Below, piece after piece: positions 1 to 10,065 of a stretch of 64,000 nt of DNA. This DNA is from Crotalaria pallida (lineage: Eukaryota; Streptophyta; Magnoliopsida; Fabales; Fabaceae), in assembly GCA_037953625.1 (NCBI GenBank), contig CM075649.1, forward strand, positions 99,887,290-99,951,289. Reading direction: 5' to 3'. Under the pieces are notes generated by a model, which was not told where the DNA came from, made no database searches, and saw only the letters and a program-made list of their open reading frames with translations. Numbering within the stretch: position 1 is the first letter of the stretch; each line of letters opens with the position of its first letter. A program made the translations under genes and the position numbers.

Positions 1-1047
1 CAATCACCATAGCTTCATTCATTGCTTCTCTTCTAGGATTTTTTCTAACTACTCATCTACATTGAATCAAGTAAATCTTAGATGTTGGTAATGTTGTTGC
101 TTTGTGATTTCCAACATAACAAAAATGAAATGGGAAGATGTGAATGAAGAAGAAGGATATGAAAAGGGAGAGAAGAAGGATTAATACTGAAAAATGAAAA
201 AGGCAAAGGGAAATAGGGAACAAAGGAGATGTCAAAGTGAAAATGAGATGAGAAGAGAGGATGAAGTTTCATGGACAGAGGAGAGAAAGAGTGAAGCTCG
301 AGAAAGAGCCCATGGTACACGAGAAAGAGAGGGAACACGAGAAAAAGGGGGAAAGAAATGTTGGAGGGAGATAGAGAGTGGAAAGAGAGAGAAGCTTCAC
401 TTATTTTTTAGTAAGTTTTGGGTTTAATATTTTTAAATTAAAAATTAAATTAAAATGGAAAAGAAGGACTCGGGACATACGCTGTAGGTATAAATGTCCC
501 ATACTGATGTCCATATAACGAGATTGTAAATAAAAAATGTTAAGCCAATATCTGTATGTGACGACTTACGGTCACACCGTAGAGCAATGTATGGTACAAT
601 TCAAACTTTATAAAAAGTTATGTAACTAAAAAGTCAAAAATTCCCTTAGCCAATACTCTCACCTCTCTAATCCTGCCTCAACCCGCCTCTCTCCTTTTCT
701 TCTCTAATCCCGCATCGCTCTCTTATCAGTTTCTCTCTCTCAATTCCTCTCTTCTCTCTCGCGATTCCTCTCTCAATCCCGCCTAGTGGTTCGTAGTCTC
801 TTCTCTCACGCAATTCATCTCTCAATCTTGCCTCTGTTATTTTCCTTTCTAATCCTGCCTCTCTCTCTCTTGCCCGTTCCTCTCTTTCACGGTTCCTCTC
901 TCCTCTATGTTGGTGGTTTATCAGTGGTTCGTGCACTCTCTCTCACTCGCTTCTTGGTTCGGTGGTCGACTATTCCTCACTCTTCGTGGTTCTCTCATCT
1001 CTGTCTTTGTGGTTCTTGGTCCGTCTCTCTCACTGGCTCGGTGGTTC
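1..1047. repeat. Base tandem repeat, unit A (left part)
   Basis: This stretch matches 38277-39300 and 39535-40048 closely, starting in each case at a CAATCA(C/T) motif followed by a CTTCTAGGATTTT block. The units are about 1.26 kb and lie head to tail, with unit A continuing at 37994 after a large nested insertion. Content is a purine-rich stretch (about 120-410), an AT-rich middle with the GGACATAC...TGTCCATATAAC block (about 470-600) and a pyrimidine-rich stretch (about 650-1045). Open frames across the pyrimidine-rich part are low complexity and are not credible genes. I do not recognise the repeat family. The array probably continues left of the window. Confidence 0.75.
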
Positions 1048-1226
1048 TGTTGGAGAGTGCCCTAGTGGCAATCGTATTTTCTCTTTTACTTGTAATTATT
1101 TCATGTTTATGGATTATTACTATTAATAATATTGAGGCATTTCATTTATTATATTTATGCTTTAATTGTTTAATTAAAATAGATGTAATAAAGTCCTTAT
1201 GATAATAAGTTCAATGTCATAAGAAT
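1048..1226 (+). mobile_element. Copia-like solo LTR, first segment
   Basis: It begins TGTTGGAGAGTGCCC directly after the 5-bp TSD GGTTC (1043-1047). It continues at 9994-10065 and 36752-37993, where it ends TTTCCAGCA followed by the second GGTTC (37994-37998). The joined length is about 1493 bp. The TGTTGG start and the TTCCGCTGCG-type 3' end suggest a Copia LTR, but family assignment is inference. No internal domain is present, so it is a solo LTR. The last 5 bp of this segment, AGAAT, are the TSD of the Gypsy element inserted at 1227. Confidence 0.8.
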
Positions 1227-1779
1227 TGTGGTGGACTCGGCCTAGCCGAGGTCCTCAGAACCCTTGCCCAAGGCCTCACGGCCTTACAAAAAGCCCTCTG
1301 TGTGCTGGGCCGAGCTCAAGGCTCAACGACCGAACAGATACCAGATACGGGCCGACGTCATACTCCTACCTAAGTCCGACTTCCCTATCCGACACCTCCC
1401 AGAATTCGACACCTCCCAGAGTCCGACACCAAGGACAGGATGACGTGTCTCACCTTATCCACAAGGACAGCTCATCACCTTATCCACAAGGACAGCTCAT
1501 CCACTTATAGCTCATTACAGGCTGGCCCTACTTGGGCCTCAAGCAGGCCCATTAGGGCAACCAGCTCCCCCCTATAAGTAGCTCCGTACTACATGGGGCT
1601 CAGGTACGTCCTCTAACCCTAATGATCACCCTCACACACCAGTGATTAGGGTTGCTTCTTGGCTCTCCCCTTAGCCACCAGAGGACTCCCACCAAACATC
1701 ACAGATTAACCCTAGACAGAGGCTCCTTTGAAGGTCTTCTCAGATACCCTTGGAGGACCTCGCCGTCTAGGACATCACA
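1227..1779 (+). repeat. 5' LTR of Gypsy element, copy 1
   Basis: This is a 553-bp LTR, TGTGGTGG...ACATCACA, differing from the 3' LTR at about 12 positions by hand count. It contains a TATA-like CCTATAAGTA at 1571-1580 and two direct copies of a roughly 26-bp CACCTTATCCACAAGGACAG block (about 1451-1502). It is followed by an extra partial LTR rather than directly by the PBS. Confidence 0.9.
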
Positions 1780-1780
1780 T

Positions 1781-2166
1781 TCCTCCCAGAGTCCGACACC
1801 TCCCAGAGTCCGACACCAAGGACAGGATGATGTGTCTCACCTTATCCACAAGGACAACTCATCACCTTATCCACAAGGACAGCTCATCCACTCATAGCTC
1901 ATTACAGGCTGGCCCTACTTGGGCCTCAAGCAGGCCCATTAGGGCAACCAACTCCCCCCTATAAGTAGCTCCGTACTACATGGGGCTCAGGTACGTCCTC
2001 TAACCCTAATGATCACCCTCACACACCAGTGATTAGGGTTGCTTCTTGGCTCTCCCCTTAGCCACCAGAGGACTCCCACCAAACATCACAGATTAACCCT
2101 AGACAGAGGCTCCTTTGAAGGTCTTCTTAGATACCCTTGGAGGACCTCGCCGTCTAGGACATCACA
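1781..2166 (+). repeat. Extra partial LTR duplicated inside the 5' LTR
   Basis: After the first LTR's ACATCACA the sequence restarts at LTR-internal CCTCCCAGAGTCCG and runs to a second ACATCACA at 2166, giving a full-length LTR plus a 5'-truncated LTR in tandem. It has a second TATA-like box (about 1966-1976). The same arrangement is in copies 2 and 3 of the segmental duplication, so it predates them. The 3' LTR lacks it. Confidence 0.9.
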
Positions 2167-2185
2167 TTGGCGCCGTCTGTAGGGA
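2167..2185 (+). other. Primer-binding site
   Basis: TTGGCGCCGTCTGTAGGG directly follows the LTR end ATCACA. TGGCGCCG-type sites are the usual plant Gypsy PBS class. The tRNA partner was not verified. Confidence 0.75.
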
Positions 2186-2215
2186 GAGATAAACTTCATT
2201 CCCAGAAACTCTACC

Positions 2216-5205
2216 ATGTCCGAGACACAACCAGTCCAGAGGAGAAGGAGGGGGCGTCCAAGGAGGGTGCCGTCAACTGAGGACCTGCGCCTGCATCTTG
2301 AAGCCAACAGGGCAGCGAGGTCCTCACCACCAACCCCTCCACCACCTCCACCTCCTCCCCCGCTGCCACCCCCGTTTCCACCGCCACCTCCACCACTAGA
2401 ATTCACCCATACCCACAGTGGACCTTACACCATCCACACTAGAGACACTACAAATCCAACACAGCATCACGGCGGAGGTCGACGCGTACAGTTGCGCTCT
2501 AAGCTCGGAGAAACCAACACTGAACAGCACCGCCACCGCGGCGAACGTGCCCACTCTGTCAGCACAACACACCGTTCCCACTCTCGACAATCTACACTCT
2601 CTCGAGATGCAGAACTCTTATCCTTGATGAGACAGCAGATGAGAATTGTAGAACGGCAAGGTAAAGCTATCGCAGATCTCCAACAAGTTGCTATGCAGCG
2701 TTTGGATGAACGAGCTGTTGTTCAAGCTCCGGCCCCAAATGAGTTCCCCCCACCACCCCCTCCACCACAACCTCCGTTAACTCCTCAAACCTTTGCAACA
2801 CCACACACAACCGTCACACAACTTACACCACCCCTTGACCAGCAACAACCTGATTCGGATGATTCCCACCCTGGGCATCCTTTTACACCAGCCGTCATGG
2901 CTTATGAACCACCACCTGGGTAACTCGGGCCCAGCAATATTCCCAGATACAATGGCCTCACAGACCCTCAGGAGCATGTCCGTTCTTATGAGGGAGCTGT
3001 GAACTTTCATGGCGGAGGAGATCGGCTCAAGTGCCGAGCTTTCTCTATGACCCTCCAGGCCCCAGTCCTCCGATGGTACTCAACATTTCCCAAGAATTCT
3101 GTCAACAACTAGGCTGAAATGAAGCAGGTCTTCTTTAACAGATACACTGCTAGCTGTGTACAACCCAGGTCGGACCACACGCTAGCAACAGTGACGCAGA
3201 AACCAAAAGAATCCTTACGTGCATACTTGCACAGGTTTCACAGCGAGTCCAGCTCAGTCCCCAATCTATCTCCTGAGGTGGCTGTCCTCCTTTTGACCCA
3301 AGGATTGGCCGAAGGAGGGTTCAAAGATTCACTTATTGGAAAGCCACCAAGGGACATGGCCAAGCTGAGACAGAGATCAAACAAGTACATCAATCTTGAA
3401 GAATTCAACAAAGGACAGTTAAGTAGGATGGAAAACGCTCAAGCCGCCTCGCAGAATGCCCTGCCCCGAGGTCGTCCTCGCGGCAACAGGGATGAAAGAG
3501 GAGGAAGAGCAGACCAGGGAGACCGAGGTCGCTCTCACGTCGGCCAACAAGAGGACCGCCAACGTCCGTACATCACTAAGTACGATTCTTACACCCTCTG
3601 ACGGTCCCGAGGTCTCAAGTCTGGAGAGAGACCATGCAGACCGAACTCAGGAGTGTACCTCGGCCCCCTTTTCTCAGAAATCAAAACAATGTCAGGGACA
3701 AATCCAAATATTGCAACTTCCACGACGGGTACGGCCACCATACCGATCAGTGTACATGGCTTCGGGATGTCATTGAGGATATGGTGAGAAGGGGAAAATT
3801 GCAGCAGTATGTGCGCGAAGCAGTGGAAAGACGAGGCCGAAGAAGGTCTCGCACCCCAGACAACGATAAAGGAAAAGCCAAAGCCGACCCGTCCCCTGAA
3901 AAGAAGGAAGAAGAACCACAGCGAGTAAACATGGTTGTGGTACAAGATCTAGACAAGTCACCGGAAAACTTCCAAGTTGAAACTATCTCGGGAGGTTTCG
4001 TCGGTGGCGGAGAAAAGAGGACAGAGAGGAAAAGGTACGTCAACCAAGTTCTCGCTGTCCATCACAAACCCGTTGGCAAGAAACCATCTAGGAACATCCC
4101 TATCATTTTTTCAGACCAAGACATGGAAGATGTCATCCTGGATCACAATGATCCCATGGTGATAACGGCGTTAATTGGCAATTTTGAAGTCGCCCGAGTT
4201 TTCATAGACCAAGGAAGCTCGACCGATATTCTTTTTCTTCATACTTTTCAAGCGCTGAAGCTCAGGTCAGCCAACCTCGTTTAGTTCGAAGGAAATCTCA
4301 TCAGCTTCACAGGTGAGGCAATCGGCCCCCTGGGAGCCATTCATCTCCCGGTGACCCTAGGCAACCAGCCCTCGGCCCGAATGGAAATCGTCAAATTTTT
4401 AGTAGTTGACTCTGACTCCCCATATAATGTAATACTGGGACGAACCTTCCTACAAGCTTTTGGGGCAGTGGTTTCAATAGTACACTTGGCAATGAAATTC
4501 GTCGGATCAGACGACAAGGTTGTTACGGTCAAAGCTGACCAGGTGAAAGCCCGGCTCTGCTACAATGCGAGCCTACGGGAGGTAAAAAAGAAGCAGAAAG
4601 AGTTCACTGATCCGACATTGTCCAAGGGAAGAGTTCTATTGGCCGAGGTTTAGTTCAAACGAGATATCCTTAAGTCCTTTCCTCATGAAGAATGGGTGGT
4701 AATCCCTCCCTTCACCTCTGCCCCAAGCAAAGATGTTATCAGGAATGCCAACCTTCCCCAAGAAATCCATGATGCATTTAAAGGAAATCTCCTCTCTTTT
4801 CCAGTCCTTTCCAACCCCCCACAGGGGGAAAATTCCCTCATTTCTCTAACTGTTAATAACCCTGCTCTCCGTTCAGTACAGCTTCGAATTGAGAGCCGAA
4901 GTAAACTTCCTGCCCATTTCTTGAGCCGAGCTTTTCATATTCCCAAGCTCTGGTACCTCAAGATGAGAAAGCTCCCACTTTGCAACATTACCAACAATCT
5001 CGGCGGCCTCTCCTATCAGTTCACCTCGGGTGACCATCTCAAGGCAGAAGAAATCCGAGAAGCTGCTCTTGGTCAGAGGAAGATAGCAATGGAAGAGCTA
5101 GCCGACCAAGATAAGAAAATAGCGCAACCCGGGTTATCCGAGTCTGATCACCTCGCGCCCCGAGGAGCAGACATCGGTCTTAACAACCGGAAAAGCGGGA
5201 AATGA
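2216..5205 (+). pseudogene. gag-protease polyprotein, copy 1 (broken)
   Basis: The ATG at 2216 is 49 bp after the PBS. The product starts with a basic stretch and a long proline run (about residues 40-60), then a Retrotrans_gag-like core (from about 2937), an arginine/glycine-rich tract, a CxFHxxxGHxTxxC finger (about 3710) and a retropepsin-like FIDQGSSTDILF motif (about 4200) with a later ILGRTFL motif. Structural packaging protein and its protease are inferred from these. Breaks are TAA at 2921, TAG at 3110, a 1-bp loss near 3595 that shifts frame, TAG at 4282 and TAG at 4651. The stops at 3110 and 4282 are shared with copy 2; the rest are private to this copy. The last third (after about 4560) is not recognised and contains no RT. 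Confidence 0.85.
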
Positions 5206-6184
5206 GCCCGAAATCGGGAAGTCCTAACAGAGGCATTCTGGAAACATACTCTGGGAAATTTTCGAAAGAACCGAGCTCAAGGATTCCCAAGACTTTACAG
5301 CACTGAGAACGTTTAAATTTTGCTTCCTTTAAATTTTGTTCATGTTTTTACATTCCCATTGTGAGATATTTACTTTTCCAAAAAAGCAATGTACTCATGA
5401 CTACAATTAATGAAAAGTACAAACTTGCTCATACTCAAGTGCCACAGTTTTATATACGTACGTACTAGCTTCTCATTTAGCACTAGCCACCTAAATGTTG
5501 CATGGCGCTATGCACAGCCAACGTCTTCTAGATAAGATCGGCTCATATGCACAGTGTACAAGGGACACCCGGTAAAGTACAGCTTGCTGTGAAATGTTCT
5601 CACATAACTTCACTCAGCAACCTCTTTCACATCGGGGACGAGGACTCCCACCTCGGCTAAGGTGGGCGAATCCGAGATCCCAACTGTATGCACTTATATA
5701 CAGTACCTTTATTCAGAGGAAAACTTATAAGATTACTGCACTCACTGAGTCTTCCGAGTTTATTCGAGTTATTAATACGAGATTTTAAACACCAATGTCT
5801 TGGGTACAAGTTTTTTAGGTCCGATCAGGTCTGAATACAACAAGTTGGTAAAGGACTTGTATTCTCAAAAGTAGTTTTACTTAGTTATCTAAAAATCAAA
5901 AAGTATTCAGACCCCAGGTCTAAAAATGAACGAAGCATGCAACGAGTCAATAAAAACTCGCATTTGCGCAAAGCCTGCTTAAAAAACGACCTCGGCCACA
6001 GTATATATGCAACAAGTTAAAACAAAAACTTGCATAAAAGTTACAACATGCAACAAGTTAAAGCTAGAAAGAACTTGCATAGAAATAAAATGTTGTACAC
6101 AATAAAGCAAAATACAACCCAACATTGCCAAACATGTTACAGAACAGAACATAGACAAATCACAAGCTACCCAGCATAAGGGAC
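5206..6184. other. Non-coding spacer with structured inverted repeats
   Basis: There is no credible gene between the gag stop and the antisense gene. The region has an 11-bp perfect inverted repeat (GGTCTGAATAC at 5828-5838 with GTATTCAGACC at 5903-5913). It is followed by three hairpins at 5937-5963, 6007-6035 and 6048-6080 built on ATGC-AAC-(stem)...GCAT. It could be the 3' UTR of the antisense gene or an RNA signal for the sense transcript. Confidence 0.6.
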
Positions 6185-8485
6185 TTACGCTGCTTCATCC
6201 TCAAAGTCAGAAAGGACAACCGAGCTTGGGTCGAACTCTTTATCTGGCTTCTCCACCAAGGGGTTGGGAAGGTTCTCCTCGGGCTGGTCCAGGTCAACCT
6301 CGATTCCATCCTTGTCATAATCGACCATTTTCCATCCTCCACCCCGAACCCGGCAGAGGCGCCGACATACCGAATGCGGAGCCCTTGGTTCAGATGAAGA
6401 ATTTGCTCCACTGCACTGGTAAAAATTTTGCTCGCCACCCTCTCGAGGTTGAAGTCCGACTCAGATGCGGCTACCTTATATTTGAGAGCTTGAGCAGCCC
6501 TTCTCTTCAGCAGAGTCCTAACCTTCTCCACTTCAGCTAGGCCCTCCTGTCGACCAGCCTCCCTAGCGTCCGCTTTCACTTGGGCCAAAGCTTCCTCATG
6601 ATTTTTCCGAAGCTCCTCCGTCTATTGGCGGTGCTTTCCTTCCAACTCGGCCAGCTTTTGCTCAGCAGCGTTTTTGCCATTTTTCAGCTCCTCCACCTCG
6701 GCGGCCATAGCAGACCGAGCTTTTTTCTTGGCCGGTGACACTCCATCAGCCACATCGTCAGCGACTTCGGCCAGCACATTAAACATGGTTGTGGCCCTTT
6801 TCAGCTGATAGGCCATATCCTCAGCCTTCTTTTTCCACTCAGCTCCCGACATTTTGATGAGAGTGTCTTTGACCAAAGTCTTGGCGAGGGTGGTCGGCGG
6901 CCTCGGAAGAGCGTCAGCTTCGGAGGGCGGAGTACCTGCAGCAAGGACTACCTCGATGCTTGGACTCGGAGATTGAGGAGGAGGTGGGGCTATGATCACT
7001 GCAGGCGGAGTTGGGTGAAGAGGAGCGGAATCGGTTGAGGTCGTCTCAGTGGAGACCTCGGCAGCCACCGCTTCGTTGGAAGGGTTTTCAAATCTCTTCC
7101 TCTTCCGTGCATCTAGCACAGCCTTCACCGCCCTGGACGACATGTTCGACCAATGTTCTTCTGCAAACACGAAAGGATAAAGAGAAATTAATAAAAAAGC
7201 TGAAAGGAAATGTACAAGTATAAGAGCAAAAGTAACTACCAATTTTCGTCAAGACTTCGTTGTCAGGACACTGCATGAAAACACCAATATCAAGTTGGAA
7301 TTTCCGAGCACGATATTCGGTCTGAAAATGGTGGGCCGTTACGGACTCGTCGGCATCCAAGGTTACGCCCGACCACCTTTGCGGCGTGCTGATATGGCGA
7401 TTAAAGAACTCGGGGGTCCACTCCAAAGGGAACTTCGGTCCCGTCTCGGACCGAAACCAAGGTAGCCCCGTTCCAACATACTTGTATTTAAAAAATCTTG
7501 GTTTAAAATGTTTCCAAGATTCGGAGAACATGCCGAACAGCCCACAGTGAGCTCGGGCCTTAGCCGACACCCAAACACGACTAGTGACCCCGTCCTTATT
7601 GCTGACGAACGGGTTATACATCCACAAAAATAGCCGAACAGTGTATACCAAATTCCTGGCTTTGCGGTACTTTTGGAATGCTCGGAGAAACGACCAAGTA
7701 TTGGGGTGTAGTTGGGAAGGAGCTAGTCCGAGCTCGTTTAAGACCCTCATTTCCAGATCGGTGAATGGGAGGGTCACGCCGAGATTATGAATCAGGTCGG
7801 CATAAAAGAAGAAGGAATTATTGTCAGTCCGGCTGCATATCCTGTCATTTGCCGAACAGGGGAGTACTTCGTAAGAGGTCCCGGTGGCGTCCCCTGGGCA
7901 AGGCAGCACGACCCTCCTTACCTCGGCAAGCTTGTCCTCGGAACAAAGGCGGGACTGGACTCCTTTGGGCTCCACGTCAACCCACTCATATTGATCAGCA
8001 TTGAAAGGCGCAGGGTAAAGTTCAGGTCAACTGACGCACTTCCTGGGCGGCATGGTACCTATGGAAGAACAGGGGAGCACGGTATTAGTCTTACGGGTTA
8101 CAAAAAATAACCCCCCAGAAAATCCCCTCGAAGTAGTTCCGAGAGGCGAGCATCTCCCCTCTACCACAGGTACCCCCCGATCATACATCCTCTCCCTCTC
8201 CATCCTCTGAAAGTTGGCACGTTCCCTACCATCAGCAAACTCGGCCCAAGCATATTGCCGTATCCACTCTCTTTTCTCTGCCCAATCCAGAGGGTAGACG
8301 ACCTCAACAAGATCGACCTCCAGAAGTCGTCTCTCATATTTCCGCCTATACTCCCTCTGGCGGCGGAACGCCTCGTCTACCTCGGTGGAGGAGCAGGACG
8401 AGGAGGAGAAGCCGTCCTCCTCCTCACTGCTGCTCGATGACAGGGAGACTACCCCAGCCCATTTTCTAAACCAATCCCTACTCAT
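6185..8485 (-). pseudogene. Antisense intron-containing gene of the Gypsy element, copy 1 (broken)
   Basis: The CDS starts with an ATG at 8485. Exon 1 runs 8485-7240, then a 79-bp intron (7239-7161; donor G|GTAGTT, acceptor TTTGCAG|A), then exon 2 from 7160. Joining the exons keeps one frame. The N-terminal part has a serine/acid-rich stretch, then a region resembling the Pfam 'putative gypsy type transposon' domain (motifs FTDLEMRVLNEL, SQLHPNTWSFLRAF). The C-terminal part has a proline-rich linker, Lys/Glu-rich likely coiled coil and an acidic tail. Function is unknown; such antisense ORFs are known in plant Gypsy elements. Breaks are TGA at 8027-8029 (CGA in copy 2), an amber at 6622-6624 shared with copy 2, and a 1-bp loss in a T run near 6328. 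Confidence 0.8.
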
Positions 8486-9310
8486 ACTGAACCCAACCTA
8501 CTCCTTTGGTTTTCTGAAAAATAAACAAAAAACACGGATCAAAAGCCCTCCAAAATCCTAAAAATGCCCAAACCCAGAAACACTCTAAACCACAACATTA
8601 CTCCCCTAAATTAAAGCCTCAAACCACAAAGTTGTAAAGGAAAACCGAACCATACCCATGAAAACAGAGAACAAGAAATGCGAAAAATATTAAACCCCTC
8701 CCATATAAACCACAAAACTGTAAGGGAAGAGGAGAGTCAAAGAAAGAAGAAAAAGAGATGAGAGAGAACCAGTACCTTAAGAGTTGAAAATCGAATAAAG
8801 CTTGAAAAGCCAAAGCAGAATCCGCTACTGGAGAAGAAGAAGACGAAAGGCAGAGAAGAGGAGTGGGGTTTGATGAGGAGAGAGAGAAGGAAGGTTCCTG
8901 TGGAGAGAGAATGAAGGTTTTTTCGTATGAAAGAGAGAATGATTGATAGAGAGAGAAGGAGAAGCGGTTTTCTGCGATAGAGGGGGAAGAGAAACCGTTT
9001 TCCCCCTCAATTTTGAAGTTTGGGCCTAGCCCAAAAAGCCCAACCCAGCATGGAGCCACACACGCGGAGACACGTGGCGAAGAGTAGCTGGAATCACGGA
9101 CCTCGAGCAATGTCGTAGTAATGGCGACGCTTCGTTAGGTACGATTTCTGACACGTGTCAGTCCTGGAGAATGCAAGCGTCACTTCGGAACAGGTCAAAG
9201 GACAACTTTCAGACCTGCCTAGTCATAATGAAAGGACGTCAGAAACAGCTGGACCCAGCTATCGGCAACTCAACTTCCGAACTCCCTAGAACCTCGGAGC
9301 AAGGCTCAGA
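8486..9310 (-). promoter_or_regulatory. Putative promoter and 5' leader of the antisense gene, copy 1
   Basis: On the - strand this holds a TGGGCTAGGCCC site (about 9025), a CT-rich leader like plant 5' UTRs (8780-9000), and a probable 262-bp leader intron (donor AAG|GTACTGG at 8775, acceptor TTTTTCAG at 8514) ending 28 bp upstream of the ATG. A 14-bp perfect palindrome containing a G-box core, CTGACACGTGTCAG, is at 9148-9161, and a second CACGTG lies near 9074. No clear TATA box was found. An open frame over the CT-rich leader is low complexity and was not called. Promoter activity is inference. Confidence 0.5.
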
Positions 9311-9435
9311 TAGCCTTGACCGAGCTGGGGGGCTTATGTGGTGAACTCGGCCCTTATGTGGTAGATTTGGGAAAAGGACCCAGACCAAGACCTCGGAACA
9401 AGGCTCAGATAGCCTTGACCGAGCTGGGGGGCTTA
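9311..9435 (+). other. Duplicated polypurine tract, copy 1
   Basis: The block CAAGGCTCAGATAGCCTTGA...GAGCTGGGGGGCTTA occurs twice, ending at 9336 and 9435. The first is followed by a 17-bp imitation of the LTR start (TGTGGTGAACTCGGCCC), the second by the real 3' LTR. The second is therefore the PPT in use; the first looks like a relic of an earlier LTR junction. Confidence 0.75.
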
Positions 9436-9988
9436 TGTGGTGGACTCGGCCTAGCCGAGGTCCTCAGAACCCTTGCCCAAGGCCTCACGGCCTTATAAAA
9501 AGCCCTCTGTGTGCTGGGCCGAGCTCAAGGCTCAACGACCGAACAGATACCAGATACGGGCCGACCTCATACTCCTACCTAGGTCCGACTTCCCTATCCG
9601 ACACCTCCCAGAATCCGACACCTCCCAGAGTCCGACACCAAGGACAGGATGACGTGTCTCACCTTATCCACAAGGACAGCTCATCACCTTATCCACAAGG
9701 ACAGCTCATCCACTCATAGCTCATTACAGGCTGGCCCTACTTGGGCCTCAAGCAGGCCCATTAGGGCAACCAGCTCCTCCCTATAAGTAGCTTCGTACTA
9801 CATGGGGCTCAGGTACGTCCTCTAACCCTAATGATCACCCTCAAACACCAGTGATTAGGGTTGCTTCTTGACTCTCCCCTTAGCCACCAGAGGACTCCCA
9901 CCAAACATCACAGATTAACCCTAGATAGAGGCTCCTTTGAAGGTCTTCTCAGATACCCTTGGAGGACCTCGCCGTCTAAAACATCACA
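9436..9988 (+). repeat. 3' LTR of Gypsy element, copy 1
   Basis: The 553-bp LTR ends GTCTAAAACATCACA and is followed by TSD AGAAT (9989-9993). It is a single LTR, unlike the 5' end. Confidence 0.9.
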
Positions 9989-9993
9989 AGAAT

Positions 9994-10065
9994 ATCAAGT
10001 ACATGACTTGATAGTGAGATCTTATTGATTGAAAATTATCCATAAAGATTCCCTAGTCGAGTATT
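9994..10065 (+). mobile_element. Copia-like solo LTR, middle segment
   Basis: These 72 bp lie between the Gypsy TSD and the - strand element. The last five bases, GTATT (10061-10065), are the TSD whose partner is at 36747-36751. Confidence 0.75.

Larger units (their letters stand above)
1227..9988 (+). mobile_element. Non-autonomous Gypsy element, copy 1 (gag-protease plus antisense gene)
   Basis: The 8762-bp element has TG...CA LTRs (1227-1779 and 9436-9988), TSD AGAAT (1222-1226 and 9989-9993), a PBS at 2167 and a PPT ending at 9435. The + strand encodes only gag and a retropepsin-like region. No reverse transcriptase, RNase H or integrase motif is visible in any frame, so movement would need proteins in trans. 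A second gene runs antisense in the 3' half. This layout fits the Tat/Retand-type plant Gypsy elements, which often carry additional ORFs, and the gag-only TR-GAG class. Lineage is inferred from the PBS and the gag/protease style. Confidence 0.88.

Noticed and set aside
786..1202. Open frames over the pyrimidine-rich part of the base repeat (also 12134-12554, 23489-23907, 38995-39291)
   Set aside because: Low-complexity CT-rich translation, not conserved as a frame between units.
2086..2406. Glycine-rich open frame on the - strand (also 13438-13758)
   Set aside because: It is the reverse of the proline codon run in gag and has no independent support.
8619..9110. 163-codon frame upstream of the antisense gene
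   Set aside because: CT-rich, coincides with the predicted leader and its intron; it changes freely between copies.
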